A DNA stretch of 64,000 bases from Dimorphilus gyrociliatus (taxonomy: Eukaryota > Annelida > Polychaeta > Dinophilidae): positions 2,611,501 to 2,675,500 of the forward strand of contig CAJFCJ010000001.1 in NCBI GenBank assembly GCA_904063045.1. The letters are read 5' to 3'. Every line of letters begins with the position of its first letter. The stretch's first letter is position 1. A model generated the notes under the pieces. It worked only from the letters and a program-made list of their open reading frames with translations. It was not told the DNA's origin and did no database searches. Below, in pieces: positions 11,101 through 25,176 of this stretch. Position numbers and translations under genes: made by a program.

Positions 11101-14100
11101 CCAATGAGATATTTGAGCGTCTTTTTGTTCGAGATCTCTCTTAAGTACCCTATTTTCTTCTTCGGCTTTCTGTATGGTATTTTCGACCTATAAAAAAGGA
11201 AGAAAACTCGGTTAGAAAAATACATTCGTTTGTTTACACGTGTTGTATACAGTACTAAATTCAATTTGTGTTCGCTTTCCCAGCATCTCTTCTCCAGTTT
11301 AATCTTAACCTCCTCACCCTCCTTTCTAATCCGATCAATTTCCAACGCATGCTTTCCCATTAACTCTGCATGGCTCTGCTTCAACTTTTCTCCGTTATTC
11401 GTCAATTCGACAAGTAAATTGCTTATCTCATCGATCTTATCCTCGAGAATCTTAACTTCCTGTTGATGATCAGATTTCATGCGGGATATCTCTTCTTCGT
11501 GATTCTTAAGAAGACTGTCTATTTCTTTGCTAAAGGAGAAAAAAGGAAATCGTTAGTTTGTAATGATTTTCAAGAGGATTATACGAAATTGTGATAATGA
11601 AGATAAATGGATTATAGATAAAACTAACCGTGATATTTCACTTTCTGATGTTCCATTATTGGAGACAATTCTACCACTGGAGTCATTTATTACATCTCTA
11701 TACAACTTTTCTAATCTTTCTTTATCACTCTTTGCATTACTTCCCTCTTTTAGAGCTTCTTTCAAATCATATTGCATCTAAAAATATCATAAAAGTTTTA
11801 ATTGCAATTGTATTAGAGTTTTAATTGAAATGAATAAAACCTGTCTACTGTTTTTCTCAAGTACTCTTAATTCGCTCTTCGTTTCCTCATATTTGCTAAT
11901 AGCTTCTTCCATTTCTTTCAAGTTTATTTCATATTGCTTCAATAATCTTTTATTATCAACCTCTAAACTGGTCACTCTATTAAATAATGCAAAAAGTATA
12001 TATAGTACTCTTTTTATAGTGATAAAATTTATTATCAACTTACTGCTCTGTGACTTTCTTCCATTGATTCAAGGATAAGTCTTTTTGCATATTAGCTTCT
12101 CTCAATTCTTTTGCTTGAACTTTTAGTCTCTCTTCAAGACTTCGTCTGTCCTATAAAGTATTAGCGATATTAGTATTATTATTATCTTCTTATACAATAA
12201 TTAAGATCATATACGTTTTCGGCATCAGCTCGTAGGTTCTCTGCTTTAATTTTACTTATCTCCATATCCTTAACTTTCCTTTGGCTTATTTCTTTATAAT
12301 CACTTAATTCAAATTTTGAATCTTCTAGTTCTAACTTGATATCTATTACAGAAAAATGAATGCATATTTATAAAAATATGAATATTTATGTTATAAAGAT
12401 AATAGTAATAAATTAATATATAAATCTTACTTTCGTATATCTCTTTTAACTTTTCTTTTTCCTCTCTTTCTCTTTGTAAATCTAATTGTAAAGTTGATAT
12501 ATTTGAAGCATCTGACATATCTTGAGTTTCTCCGAATGCCTTTAAAAAGGGAAGTTAATAAAACACCTATACTAAGTGACAATCTACCTGTCTTTGCAAG
12601 AGATTTCTCGTGTCAGCCAACTTTTTTACAAGTTCATTTTTTTCAATAGTAAGCTTCTGAATTCTTTTATCTTTAGCTTGAAGCGTAATTGATTCTTTCT
12701 CAGGAGTCGTTGGCGCCTGTGTTGGCTCCTCTGATAATGAATTTAAGCATCCCAAATCAGAAAAAATTCTAAAATAGAATAAAATTTCGTTGAAAATGTT
12801 GACAATAAAAAAGAATTGTCTACAATAATACAAACAAGTTTTTAGAATAAGTAAAACCAATAAAAGGTAAATGGTGACCAGTAAACGTATTTTCCCCTGA
12901 AGGTCTTCTTGACTCCTGGAAAGAGAAGTTTATCATAGTTTTTATTTTTTTATAAGAAAATATAGGTTAAAAGTAAAAGCTACCTGGGGCGGATTATAAT
13001 CACTATCGTCGAAACTAAAATTTGATGTATCAGCATCACCCGAAACTTCTGGTATATAGGGTGCTGGTTCTAGAGTGGTAATAAAAATATGGGTAGTGAT
13101 TGGTAAATTTCTAATACATTGTGAAATATATAATGAAATTATGCTTACGATCTCTTATACGTTCCCAGTCAATGCCCTTGAAGAAAGGATGACTTTGAAA
13201 ATCACTAATTCCGCTACTTCCGAAGCGGATATTAGCTGGGGCTATTAGACCCCTAATAAGATTCTTTGCCTCATCTGATATTTCCACCTCATCGTCGGGA
13301 AATATCAAATGAGACTCATGATTCATTATCTTTCCATAGGTTTCCACAAGTGATTCCGCATAAAATGGGGCATAACCTATTAATAATTCATACATGCATA
13401 CGCCCAGTGACCACCAATCGCATTCTTTTCCATAACTTCCTTTCTCTTTATCTTTTTCCATCGCCTGTAATAAACTTTTATATTGTTTCTATTTATAAGA
13501 AAAAAGCTTAACATAAACAAATACACAAGCATTTTGATATTTTCAGTATAAACCCAATAAAATGTTATCTGTTTATCTTGAATAAACGGTTTATTTATCG
13601 AATCTGTACTCGGATATCCTCTAGACTTTCTACTTTCAATCTAATATCTTTATTTATAAGTCTTTCATCACCTTATCAATTAGAAGCCGCAATATTATCA
13701 ATAAAATTAGATAATAAAAATAGATCACTTGCGTAAAAGATAATGGTTTGACAGAACAAAAATGTTTACCATTAAAATCTCTGGAGATATATAATCCGGC
13801 GTTCCAACTGATACGGAAGAATTAACCGTTCCATCATCTCTTAATTTTAAGCAAGAGCCAAAGTCAGCTAAGACGATATGACCGGTTCTATCAATTAGAA
13901 CATTATCAGGCTTTATATCCCGATGAACATATCTTAGATTATGCAAAGAGTTAATAGCCAACACAATTTCCGCTATATAAAATCTGATAGAAAATGTAAG
14001 GTAAGAAATTAATAATTAACTAAATAATGAAAAAAAGGAATTACCTCGTTACATCTTCCGGTACTCTTTCTTCGGGATATTTTAGAATAAGAGTTAATAG

Positions 14101-15307
14101 ATCACCACCGCAATAGTAATCCATTAGTAAATACTGTAGAGGAGGTGTTACGTAAAAATTAATTAATTATTTCGTTGGAAATGAGGAATAATCATACCAG
14201 GTTTTCATCATCTTGGAAAGCGTAATGAAGTCTTGTAATCCATCTTCGATCTCCGTGAACAAGAACATCGCGTTCTTCTTGAAATCGAGCCGTCTGTAAA
14301 AGGAATTGAAAAATTTGAGAAGAAGAAAAAGTAGAGCACGATTCAATCGCAAAATAAAACAAGACGAAAGGTAAGACTCGTAGATAAAAGCATACTATCG
14401 CAATCAGTAAACATAGCACAACCGTTTGAAAATTTTGAGTAGAACTAATAACATAGTCTTTTCAATTCTATGGATAATTTTACTTATTTCCTTTCTTATT
14501 TAATGGAGAATTTTAGTTGAAGAGATAAAATCATCGAATTAATGGTAGAGATAGCAATAACATGACGGGTGAGATATTTATGTCGAAAAGAGAAGAAAAG
14601 AGAGCTGGACCAAAAAAGAACATTTAATCAAAGGAAGGAAATATCCCAAGCTTTGTCGTAATAATAATAAAAACAGCCTAATACGGTGTAATGCTTTTAA
14701 ATAATTACATATATACAAGTTAGGGGAGAAAATAAACAATAGAGTAAAGAAAAAACACTGATTTTTATCAAAAGCAACCTCCTACACCTGGCCGCCACTG
14801 GCAGTTTCTCAGCTCTCCGATTTCTATCTGAGAATTGGGAAGGAAAAGGGGGAAAATACATATGGAAAAGTTACATACCTCTGCTCTCTTTTGCATTTCC
14901 CATTTATTCAATATCTTCATAGCGTAGACATCTTCAGTATCCTTTTGCTTAACGACCGAAACCTAAATTATAGATAAGCATTATAAGTAATGAATAAGAC
15001 ATGACATCTCCTAAGTGTTATAAATGAGATTTTACCTCTCCAAAAGCTCCTCTTCCTATTACTTTTAGCGTTTCGAAATCGGTCCGTCGGATACGTAGAT
15101 CTCTCACCTTGTTAACAACAGGTTGAGCTATTAGAAAGAAAAAACAAGAAGTTTAAAAATGATATTCTTCTTTTTTCAACAAACTAATGAGATCAAAAGT
15201 AAAAGTGACATTCTTTTAAGCGAAATTAATAATCACTTCCACGTTTTTCTAATCTCTCATAAAAGCAATTTTTGTTTTATTGTGACAAGACACGTTGTAA
15301 AAAACTG

Positions 15308-15347
<40 letters not shown>

Positions 15348-16747
15348 ATATTAGTGTTCAATGTTAGCAAAACGAAAAAAAAATTTATAAATTCATACCA
15401 ATTAATCAAGTTAGGCAAGAGGACACAAATTATTAATGAATTAAAGGGAGTAATAAATTGTGGAGTAAGCAATTTTCTTTACTAGCTCCACGGCAATAAA
15501 TTCGCTTAGAAAAAATATGTGAAAACAGTATATTTATTTGTTTATCGTGTACGAATAACCTTCAGGTAAAGTAGAATAAAAGGAATTTTTTTCTCTTATT
15601 TTAGAAGATAGAATTTTTTTTAACTTTGTAACAAATAAATAAATGCAAACTTCATACGTATGATGATTTATTATAGAAGGTAACATATTTTGAATACCAT
15701 ACTTTTTACTGCTTTTTTTTGTTAGTCAGGCTTAGTGTAACGGCAAATAGAAGGGCAAAAAAGCAGTGAAATATTTAGCATTCATTCGAATACAAGACAT
15801 TGTTTTGGGACCTTTAAAATTTGAAGATACACACATGTAAATAGGGTGTGGCCTTTTGAAAGCTGCGGTCTAATGTTAGAAAGGTTAAGCAAAGACTTTT
15901 ATTTTATGTAACTGATAATACTTTCAATTCTGTGTCCGAAATTCAACGGATTACATTAAATACATATAATAATACGTTATGTATTTCGTTGCATTTGCCT
16001 AAAATTTAGAAAATAGTGTATTGGAATATTTCTTGTCCGTAGGATAATTCCATAAGATAAGAATAATTGTGATGTATACGAAAATAAAACATGCTCATAA
16101 TTATAGTCATGACCGTGACAAACAAGACGGCAAGATGTGACATTTTCACCATCTGTCGCTAGGTTTGTTAATAGCCAAATTTTTGCAACAAAGAAGAAAT
16201 TAAGAATTTTTAGTGGATAAGTAAAATACCCTTCAATATAACATAACTTTTGTTAATGCTATGATTGATAAATAATTGTAGTAAAGTGACTAATCAAAAA
16301 TGTAAGAAAATCGATTAATCACGTTTTTTTGAGGGGGGGAAAGAAATTACTTAAACCTTTGTTTTCTTACAATTGTCAACTATAAAAGCTTTCTAAAAAA
16401 TGGCAAAAATAGCACTAACTAAACACCTGCTGGACCTTTAAGCGTAATATTATACAATTTAATCATACGATATCTTAAGAATAATATACTGAATCAGTGA
16501 CCGTTACTCTTCTTTATCACGAATCAGAAATGAATCTTTACTTACCAAACTTTACGAAATCATTTACAATCTTCTCCCGTCTCAATGACGAGTTTACGCA
16601 CTCATCGTATAAAAGTAGAAATGCATCTAAAAGTGTTTCCAAACTTAAAACTGTGCCATCACTATCCGCAGGACCTTGCAAATATATCCTTTCGAATTCA
16701 CGTATCCTCTTTTCAATATCTCCGTTACGTTGAATGATTTTATTCAT
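5113..16747 (-). CDS. CDC42BP: Myotonic dystrophy kinase-related Cdc42-binding kinase (MRCK / Genghis Khan)
   Basis: Serine/threonine kinase effector of Cdc42/Rac that acts on actomyosin. Thirty-three exons close in frame to 1751 residues (human MRCK about 1720). Kinase domain, residues about 90-365: GRGAFGE, AMKIL lysine 114, [10 protein letters not shown] (208-215) and DFG (228-230). It is preceded by the N-terminal [13 protein letters not shown] dimerisation segment. Coiled coil about 400-960; C1 domain about 1028-1085 (exons 9604-9859 and 9452-9523); PH domain from 9382 onward; citron-homology domain in 8336-9117, 8151-8282, 7915-8093 and 7657-7850. Two CRIB motifs follow in 5888-5989 and 5699-5816. 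Kinase exons: 16546-16747, 15036-15127, 14879-14962, 14198-14293, 14045-14133, 13770-13983, 13149-13464. Last exons: 5563-5641, 5343-5446, 5113-5214. A 30-base microexon lies at 10093-10122. Reading on past 7657 instead of splicing gives a stop at 7644. Confidence 0.93.
5990..7656 (-). other. Long intron of MRCK before the CRIB exons
   Basis: This 1.67-kb AT-rich intron is about thirty times longer than most introns here. It carries (TA)n tracts near 6030, 6450 and 7150. Splicing from the GTTTGT donor at 7656 to the acceptor before 5989 is supported by matching phase 2. No exon was recognised inside. ORFs on either strand here are short and low in complexity. Confidence 0.6.
15128..16545 (-). 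other. Long first intron of MRCK with (TA)n microsatellite
   Basis: A 1.42-kb intron separates the first coding exon from the exon carrying the glycine-rich loop. It contains a perfect (TA)n run at about 15315-15342. Long first introns often hold enhancers, but no specific element was identified. No coding exon was seen. Confidence 0.6.
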
Positions 16748-18145
16748 TTTTAAAAGTTTTTATAAATTTTATAAAGACCAATTAACAATGGTTTATAATG
16801 TAAACAAACGAAGAATTCCACGATTCTGTGGCATAAATAAACTAGTTACATTCTACATAAAATCCCATTCAATAGGTGATCAAGGGAATACTCTGAAGTC
16901 TGTTTTGAAGTAAACTGCAAATCTGGATAGAACACAGCGCCATTTTAAACATAATAGTAGTTCGGCACCAAATTTTTAATTTTATAGAATAAAAGCTGGA
17001 ATATACGAGAAAATATTTGATTCAAAAATTCAATTTTATTTCAAATGATATATAATATAGCCTTTTAAAACATAATACTTTATTTAAAGAAAAATACGAA
17101 AATTTTTAGACCGGAAATGAACTATTGTAATAGTTTTAGCCTACACCCCTAAGTATTCGGCAAACTTTCTAAGAGTCAATATTCAATATTTACAATATCC
17201 ACGTGAATGCAAAGAATTCTAATGATTTAACTCAATTACTGTTAGAGATATAGACGTATTTTCATTTGAAAGATATACTTTAGAATGACTAATGCTATCG
17301 AATTAAAAAAAAAATTTATTTATATATTTAATGTCTATTTTTTTTAAATTCAATGAGCCTAGAAAACATTAAGACTATTTCTCCTCAAATTATATGATAC
17401 ATTATAATATCGAGTGTATATATAAAAAGAAAGAACCTATCCAGGGATCGTTGTCAAAAATTTAAATAACTATATTTACAACTGTTCGACAATTAAGCAA
17501 TATTGAATAAAATAAAACACTAAATATAGATTTCTCTTTTATTTCTTATACAAATATAAAAACTTAATGAATTTTAACAATATTTTATTCTTTTTCGTTT
17601 AAACACAAAACATTTTATACTAAATTGAAAGTTTTTTTGATAAAAAACGTTAAGTTTTTAACAATTTAAAACAGTCTAATGAATATTATTAACAATTGTC
17701 ATTTTCGTACTTGTTTTAATAGGGGGGAAAAAAGAACAAATTTTGCTTTTAGAAGCGTTTTATCATTCATAAATTATATATTAATACTTAATACTTCACT
17801 AAACGGAAAAAGAATTTGTAAATATTAAACATTACGTAAAATAATGTGAAAGTTAACAAACTTTCAAAAAGATAGTTTATCATTTCTAGTTTCTATTAAC
17901 AAATTAATTTAATGAGTTAAGGTTGTTGTTTTTTAATTTATACATTTAGTAATTCCTTTTCATGTTGTATCGGTTATTATTTAAATATTCCCGTTTATCT
18001 AGTTTTAGATTCATATTGTTAACTCGAATACAATTAAATAGACCTAGTTAACCCCCTCTTCTCATTTTTTCATAACGCATGCGCATTAACTTATTGTCAA
18101 CCTTTAAGTAACAACCCTTACTTCGTCTGCTAATTTGAACACAAA
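16748..18145. other. Divergent intergenic region between MRCK and PGD
   Basis: This 1.4-kb gap separates two outward-facing genes and should hold both promoters. On the MRCK side, 16937-16946 reads AAAATGGCGC on the minus strand (YY1/TISU-like), about 190 bases before the start codon. On the PGD side there is a GCATGCGC palindrome near 18076. Between them the sequence is AT-rich with poly(A/T) runs and no coding signal. Confidence 0.5.
18076..18085. promoter_or_regulatory. NRF1-like GCATGCGC palindrome upstream of PGD
   Basis: CGCATGCGCA lies about 60 bases before the PGD start codon and matches the core of the NRF1/alpha-Pal consensus known from animal housekeeping promoters. A second, longer copy precedes NOC4L/GON7. 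Binding is inferred from sequence only. Confidence 0.45.
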
Positions 18146-20739
18146 ATGGTCGCAACAAGAGAATCCGAAAAGTAAGTTAAACATGAAATTCTAAAATGAA
18201 CATTCTATAATTTATTCAAAAACGACAACGTAAATATCAATATTATTATAAGCATTTGTAAAAATATGAGTATAATACTTAATTACCATAAATATTTTAA
18301 GCCTATTATTGAACTGGAAAAAACTTCAGCATATATCCCTTTAAGTATAGAAAAGAGATTCTGGAGATAATAGCCTTAATGAATACAGAATCTAACTAAA
18401 CAAGATAACAGATAAAAACTTATAAATGCAATACTTTTCATATTAAAGAAGAAGGAAACTAAATGAACTTATATAATAAAAGTTCGAAATTTAGTACATT
18501 TAACGTTTTTCTCCTTGTCATACTTGTCTTCCATATTTCATTGTCCACTTTTTCTTCCCTACAATTACTTGGAGATTTAATTAAATTTTAATTCTTTTCT
18601 TTCCTTCCAGGGCTGACATTGCCCTAATTGGATTGGCTGTTATGGGCCAAAATTTAATTCTGAATATGAATGATCGCGGTTTTGTTGTAAGTTCCTATTC
18701 AATATTTAATACTAATTATATGGCCCCACTTGACACACATTTGCTAAAAATAAAAATAGTAATTTGTCCATGAATTATACATAGGTATGCGCGTACAATA
18801 GAACTGTTGAAAAGGTTGATAAATTTTTGTCTAATGAGGCAAAAGGGACGAAAGTAATTGGGGCTAAATCTTTAGAGGTAATAACAATCTTATGAGTATT
18901 CAATGATGGATGTCCTTTTATCCTTTTGTCTAATTGTCACAAGGATATGGTAAAAAAGCTAAAGAAACCTAGAAAAGTTATGATGCTTGTTAAAGCCGGA
19001 TCAGCTGTTGATGATTTTATAGAGAAATTAGTATGTCATTTCGTTCATCTTCTTCGCTTACTAATTGATTCCCTCTTCGTATTCTCTTAGATACCGCTTC
19101 TCGAGAAAGGAGATATTATCATTGACGGTGGAAATTCAGAGTATAACGATTCTATTGTAAGAGTTTTTATAGTTGTTAAAATACTTTATAAATCATCGAA
19201 CGTTTTGAAGAAAGCATTAATTTTTTTTATCTTTTCATATTCTTAACATGTATAGAGAAGATCTCAATACTTAGAGAAGAAAGGTTTACTGTTTGTTGGA
19301 AGTGGTGTGAGTGGAGGAGAGGATGGCGCTCGTTATGGTCCATCACTAATGCCCGGTGGATCTGAGCAAGCTTGGTTAAATTTATTTACATATGTTTTTT
19401 TTTTATAATCGTAAAAATCTTTCCGTTCATAGGCCTCATATCAAGGATATTTTCCAATCTATTTGCGCTAGAGTCGATCAGGAACCCTGTTGCGATTGGG
19501 TTGGAGAACAAGGGGCGGGTCATTTTGTAAAGATGGTACACAATGGTATTGAATACGGTGATATGCAATTAATTTGCGAGGCCTATGATCTCTTAAAATC
19601 TTCATTGGGGATGCCAAGCGACGAAATAGGAAAGGTTTTTGAGAAATGGAATAAAACAGAATTAGATTCATTTCTTATGGAAATAACAGCTGAAATACTT
19701 CAATTTAGGGATAGTAAAGGTGAAATTTTGGTGGAAAAAATTCGGGACAAAGCAGGTCAAAAAGGTACTGGAAAATGGACTGGTATAACAGCTTTAGATT
19801 GCGGTGTTCCGCTCACTCTTATCGGTAGGTTAGAATTGATTTCATTCTAGGTCTTCACATTTTTCAATATATTTCAATCGGTAGCCGAGGCCGTTTTTGC
19901 CAGGTGCCTCTCCTCCTTGAAGGATGAAAGAGTTGAAGCAAGCAAACAGTTACATGGACCTAACAATAATTATACAGGCGATAAGGGAGCATTTATTGAG
20001 GATGTGAGAAAGGTAATCAGGAATGATAAATGATCATTAGAAAAAAACAAACTGTATTTTGATAACATTTTCAGGCCCTATATGCTTCAAAAATTATTTC
20101 CTACGCCCAGGGTTTTATGCTAATGAGGCAAGTTGCCAAAGATCAAAATTGGAGATTAAATATGGGCGGAATAGCATTAATGTGGAGGGGTGGATGCATA
20201 ATTAGAAGGTGATTTTAATACCTTATTGAAACGATAATAATAGAAATGTCGAGCTATCCATTTTAGCGTTTTCCTTGGAGACATCAAAAGAGCTTTTGAT
20301 AGCAATCCCAACCTTCAAAATTTAATACTAGACGATTTCTTTAAGGATGCATTACATGCATGCCAGGTTAGCTTATGTCTTTTATATAAGCTTTTTGACA
20401 CGATTTTCGTAAAAAAAAAAATACCTTTTATTAGTCATCATGGCGTAAAGTTGTAAGTACTGCAGCTATATTGGGTATTCCAACTCCAGCCTTTAGTACT
20501 GCATTAGCGTTTTTTGATGGTTACAGAAATAGTCGGCTACCAGCCAATTTAATTCAGGTAAAGTTTTTTTATCTGATTTTTATATTCATTAAGGCTTTTT
20601 GAAATGTTATTTTTTTTAGGCTCAAAGAGATTATTTCGGAGCGCATACATACGAACTGTTATCAACGCCAGGCCAATTTATTCATACAAACTGGACTGGG
20701 CACGGTGGAAAGATTTCATCATCAACCTACAATGCTTAA
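18146..20739 (+). CDS. PGD: 6-phosphogluconate dehydrogenase, decarboxylating
   Basis: Cytosolic enzyme of the oxidative pentose-phosphate pathway. It oxidises 6-phosphogluconate to ribulose 5-phosphate and CO2, giving NADPH. Twelve exons (18146-18171, 18611-18686, 18785-18877, 18944-19030, 19091-19156, 19256-19374, 19433-19824, 19885-20012, 20075-20208, 20267-20366, 20435-20557, 20620-20739) close to 487 residues (human 483). The N-terminal Rossmann fold has GLAVMGQNL. The 6PGDH signature is present as [31 protein letters not shown] with the catalytic Lys and Glu, and the C-terminal HTNWTGHGG tail. No key residue is missing. The gene converges on EFL1, with 211 bases between the stop codons. 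Confidence 0.97.
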
Positions 20740-20950
20740 AAAAGTTAATCCAATAACAAAGAATTTTTTTTTTAGTAGCTCAGAGTAACTTAACAATATA
20801 GTTTGACAGTGAATTAACGTCTGCACTCTTGACTATTTCAATTACAATGAAGAAGTTTAATTGTAGTTACTGCTTGAAACTATATTTACACAAATAATTT
20901 CTTTTTCCTGATTGTAAAGAAAGTAACCTTATATTTACTTAAATATAAAA

Positions 20951-23900
20951 TTATTTCTTTTTTGATAACGTCCTCTGCTTTTCAGCAAATTGAACTAATT
21001 GTTCATCAGTTTTCAATCCTTTTCTTTTCCTTACTCGATTCATATAATTTCTTGCCAGATTTTCGCTATCTGCTTTATCACCGAAATGCATGTATTCTTC
21101 CTCAGTTGTTGGAACCCAGTTGGGATCCATTTCAAGAGCCTCCCAATGACTAAACCGAAGTTGAGGCAAAGCTGAACCGGATGTTTTCTTTCGTATCTCC
21201 TCAGCAAATCCGAAAGATTCAACAACTGGCAATAGAGCGTTCACTTGAAAGACATCGGTTCCCTCTTTCATATCATCGGATAAGATTCTACCATATCTCT
21301 TAGACAGTACTCCGTACATTTTTCCAAGTGCCTCTGCAGAACATAATATTGAACACTCGTACATGGCCACCATTAACCTTTGCGGCTGAATTTCAAATGC
21401 TTTCCTGAAAACATTTCTCATAGCAGTCATAACTCGACCAGCCGAGTATTTATCTTCAACTATTTCCCATTCTTCAACAATAAACGCTACACCATGCATG
21501 GGTTCACCACACAATGGTCCCGCAGATGTTGCCATCTCAAAACCCGAAACTATCGAATTATCGTAATCTCTCAATTTAGAAACCTTTCCAGCAAATACTG
21601 ATTCTCTTTCATAGTTTGAAATTTTGTTAAACAGAATATTTGGACCGCATTTGCGTGGGCCAAAAGCCCAAATATTATTGCAATTGAAACCTTCTTCTTT
21701 CAACGACCCATCTAATGAGGATTTGACACTTTCTATAACTTCAGCGCTGGTCTTTCCTGAGTTTAATAATCGAAGAACATTTCTCTTCTCTTCTAGAATC
21801 TGAACAGTTTTTAATTCTAGGGGCTTAGCCCTCACTGTTACGGTAAAAAATTCATCCGAATACGTTACTCGGTCGTTAGAAATAACAATTTTTTCTTCGG
21901 GTTCGTCATTTCCCGAATCATTATCTTCTTTTTTAAGTTCTGATTCAGTTTTGAGTACACTTTTCTTTTGATCTTTCAATGATTCGTTAACCATGTCAAT
22001 TTCAGGTGGAATAACAATAGTTTCTCTAAATGGTACTATTGGAGAAGAAACGGTAACTTTTATCTTTGCGTATTTATTTTCAAGATCATCGATACATTTC
22101 CGAAGGTGAACTTCTCCTGCGGTTAACAATAGATTTTCTCCCGTCGACTCGTGAATTACTTGAATACAAGAATCCGATTGCTCTAAAAGTTTAAGGCCAC
22201 TAATCATTTTTGACATATCGTAAGGGTTTTCTGGTTCAATAGCAACTCTCACGATAGGTGGAGATTCTGCGTATACTTCGGTAAATGCCGGACAGAACGG
22301 TGTTGAAGAAATAGTAGCACTTTTAATAATACTATCACTTAAACCGGCTATACCAAATACACTCCCAGCTTTAGCTTCACTAAGGTTTTCAAGTTCCCTT
22401 CCCATTAACAAATATAAATTTCCAACTTTTACTTTAGGTATTCCACTAAAATCTTCTGTACCTACTTGAGGGTTATGTCTAGGTCCTAATACCAGTACTT
22501 CATCTCCTTTACGAAGAGTTCCACTATAAATTCTAGCAAAAGCAATAAATTCCTCGTCCAGTTCAACATCTGGAATTGTTTGCGATTCATTATTCGTTTC
22601 CTCTTTATTAGTATTATTAGTTTCTCCTTTCTGACTTTCAATTCCGATAGTTTGCGATTCCAGTTTATTTAATAATCCTTCCATGTGCCTTTTTCTTGCG
22701 GCTTCTCTTTTAGCAGCAATTTCTTCGGTAGTCAAAAGTCTAATATTTAATTAATTAAGTTAGTGAATTACTAATAATATTGTAAATACTTTAGTATATT
22801 TACCGTGGTTTATTTTCTGGTAGAAATTTCTTTTCTATTGGTACGATCTTTGAAACAAAAACTATTAACGGTGCAGTTTTCTCGTTTGAAGAACAAGAAA
22901 TAAGATCTATTAAAATTAAATATAGTTAACATATTAATATTTATAAAAAAAGAAACAGTTTCAACCGTTGTAAAGAAGCTTCGTTTCTGGTAGAAGGCAA
23001 TCAAAGGATTTATTATAACCAGCGAGAAAATTTTTTATCCTCTCCGGTACTAATTGAAGAGGACTCGGTAGTTTTTCTACAGTCATTCCTGTCAAAAAAT
23101 AGTTTTTTATGGCATTAACGATAAGTTTCTTTCAAAAATAAAAAGTAGACGTTTTACTTAGCACAGCTCTTGAAATAGGTAGCCAAGCAGATAGTATGGC
23201 GTTAAGTTTTATTTTACAATCTTTATGGTTAGCCTCTCTTGTATTAACTTTTAAATTCAACGATTTAATAACTTTCTCAACCAATTCTTGATCTCTATAA
23301 ATAAAAAATGTTATTTTAAACATAATACAATAGATAAGAATAAGTTTCGTATTTACTTTTTAACTAAAACTGCTTCGTAAATGGTCCACAAATTATCTAA
23401 AACCACTTGAACAAACATCGGCTTTTTTCCTTTAGTTATGGCACCTTTTTTTATTGTTTTTGTCTTTGAATCGAAATAATAATCTCCCCATAAAGTTTTA
23501 AGAAGTGCATTCTTATTCATTCCTAATTTTTTTGATAGTACTTCGGTAAACTCAAAGATACTGTTAAATTACATAGTTAGATAGATAAGAGATTATTTTT
23601 ATGCTTATAAAGTATTTAACCTAAATCCCCATGTATCAGTTGCACTAGCAAAAATTACGTTTCCTTTTTCTGGACCAAAATATATATTTTCATCGTCTAC
23701 ATCTTCTAATCCTGAACTCCAATCGAATACGCCATCTTTCGAGTTGCCATTGGATAATTGAGCTTTTTCCATAACGTTCGAGGCAAATAATTGACCAACG
23801 ATAGCATTTACGTTCTCTAATATTCGTTTTAGTCTTCCGTATGCTTCCATTGGTGACATTTTCAATTCTGTGATAAGCCTATCAATCTTATTTAAAACGA

Positions 23901-24474
23901 GTATAGGGGTAATCTTCTCTATATAAGCCTTCAAAAAATATCACAAAAAAACCAAGTTTAATTAACTGAAAAGTAAATGAAAGGGTTTTCTTACTTGACG
24001 TAAAACGGCCGTTGTTTGAGGACAAACTCCTTCAACAACGTCAACTATAAGAATAGCTCCATCACATAGTCTAATAGCAGTTGAAACTTCACTGGAAAAG
24101 TCTATATGACCAGGAGAATCTATGATGTTTATTAAGTATTTATCACTACTAGCTTCTTCAGTTTCAGAGAAACATAAAGAAATTGAGCTAGATTTCATAG
24201 TTATTCCCCTAATCTGTTCATCTTCTCTACTATCCATATATCGTAACTAAACATTTTTTAAAACCTTTATTAATAAATATCAATAATTCTGATTTACATT
24301 TATATTTATACAAACCTTGCCAGCCATTCTTGATGATATAATTCCATTACTAGCAATTAAAGTATCAACTAGAGTAGTCTTTCCATGATCAACGTGTGCC
24401 AAAACACACAAATTTCTTATTCTTTCCGGGTTATCTTGTAATCTTTCCAGTTGTGCCCCAGTTAGTTGCCTCAT
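20951..24474 (-). CDS. EFL1: Elongation factor-like GTPase 1 (EFL1)
   Basis: Cytoplasmic GTPase of the EF-2 family. With SBDS it releases eIF6 from late 60S subunits. Exons 24316-24474, 23995-24246, 23621-23928, 23357-23560, 23158-23294, 22966-23088, 22804-22906 and 20951-22739 close to 1024 residues (human 1120). G motifs: AHVDHGKTT (26-34), [16 protein letters not shown] and NKID. The switch region follows [11 protein letters not shown] exactly as in EFL1. The acidic, poorly conserved insertion (EVELDEEF and [12 protein letters not shown] regions) sits where the family has its insertions. The C-terminal domains IV and V are intact ([30 protein letters not shown]). The ATG at 24474 was preferred to one at 24519 by family alignment. 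A broken copy of exons 5-6 lies at about 28650-29040. Confidence 0.95.
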
Positions 24475-25176
24475 TTTGAAGCTAATGAAAAGAATTGAAT
24501 GTAATCGTTTCTTTATCAACGTTTAAATACAGATCATAATATAAATCTATCCAAATTCTCAATAAAAATTAGAAAATTGGCAAAGATTATGTAATACATC
24601 TATAAAATCGAAACAGAATGTAGAATAAATTTAATACGAATTTAAAAAACCACATAAAAATAAGTTCATTTAATACAATAATAATATAATAATAAAACAT
24701 CTTACTAGTTGAATTATGATAAATTACGAAGTTAATTAAAGAGAAGTTGAGTGGTCAGTTTGAGTTGAGAATATATATATCGAAGAGGCTCTAAGAAAAA
24801 AATGATTGCGAAACATGCGCTCAACAACTTGTGAAATAGCAGTCTCCTGCTATGAACACAAAAACTGGCCAGATGAAATATGTTCACTGAATTTCTGTTT
24901 AATACTTCAATTTTCGTATTTAATATTTACTATAACAGGTTTTTCTTTAATAGTATGCCGCTCTGTTAGCGAACAAAGAGAGAACTGGTTTGTGGTCACG
25001 TGACTGCACAATTACTGCTGAAAAGCGGTTTGATCGCCTGCTACAATTCCCGTCTTTAGCATATGGTGCAGCAATCTCAAAAAGAGCGGAGACATAAAAT
25101 ATTCACATAAGGAAGAAGCACAATTTTACTAAGTCTTTAGTATAATCAAAAAAAGCTATTTGCTGTTTGCCTTTCT
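24475..25176. other. Divergent intergenic region between EFL1 and TXNDC16-like gene
   Basis: This 0.7-kb region holds the promoters of two outward-facing genes. It contains a perfect palindromic GTCACGTGAC at 24995-25004. Short ORFs here have no homology I recognise. Confidence 0.5.
24995..25004. promoter_or_regulatory. CLEAR-type E-box GTCACGTGAC
   Basis: Ten-base perfect palindrome identical to the CLEAR consensus bound by TFEB/MITF-family bHLH-zip factors in animals. It lies about 180 bases before the TXNDC16-like start. Function is inferred from sequence only. Confidence 0.45.

Noticed and set aside
11239-11251. GTATAC and GTGTAA donors near the end of an MRCK coiled-coil exon
   Set aside because: Both leave the wrong phase for the next exon. 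GTAAAC at 11237 restores phase 0 and the coiled-coil frame.
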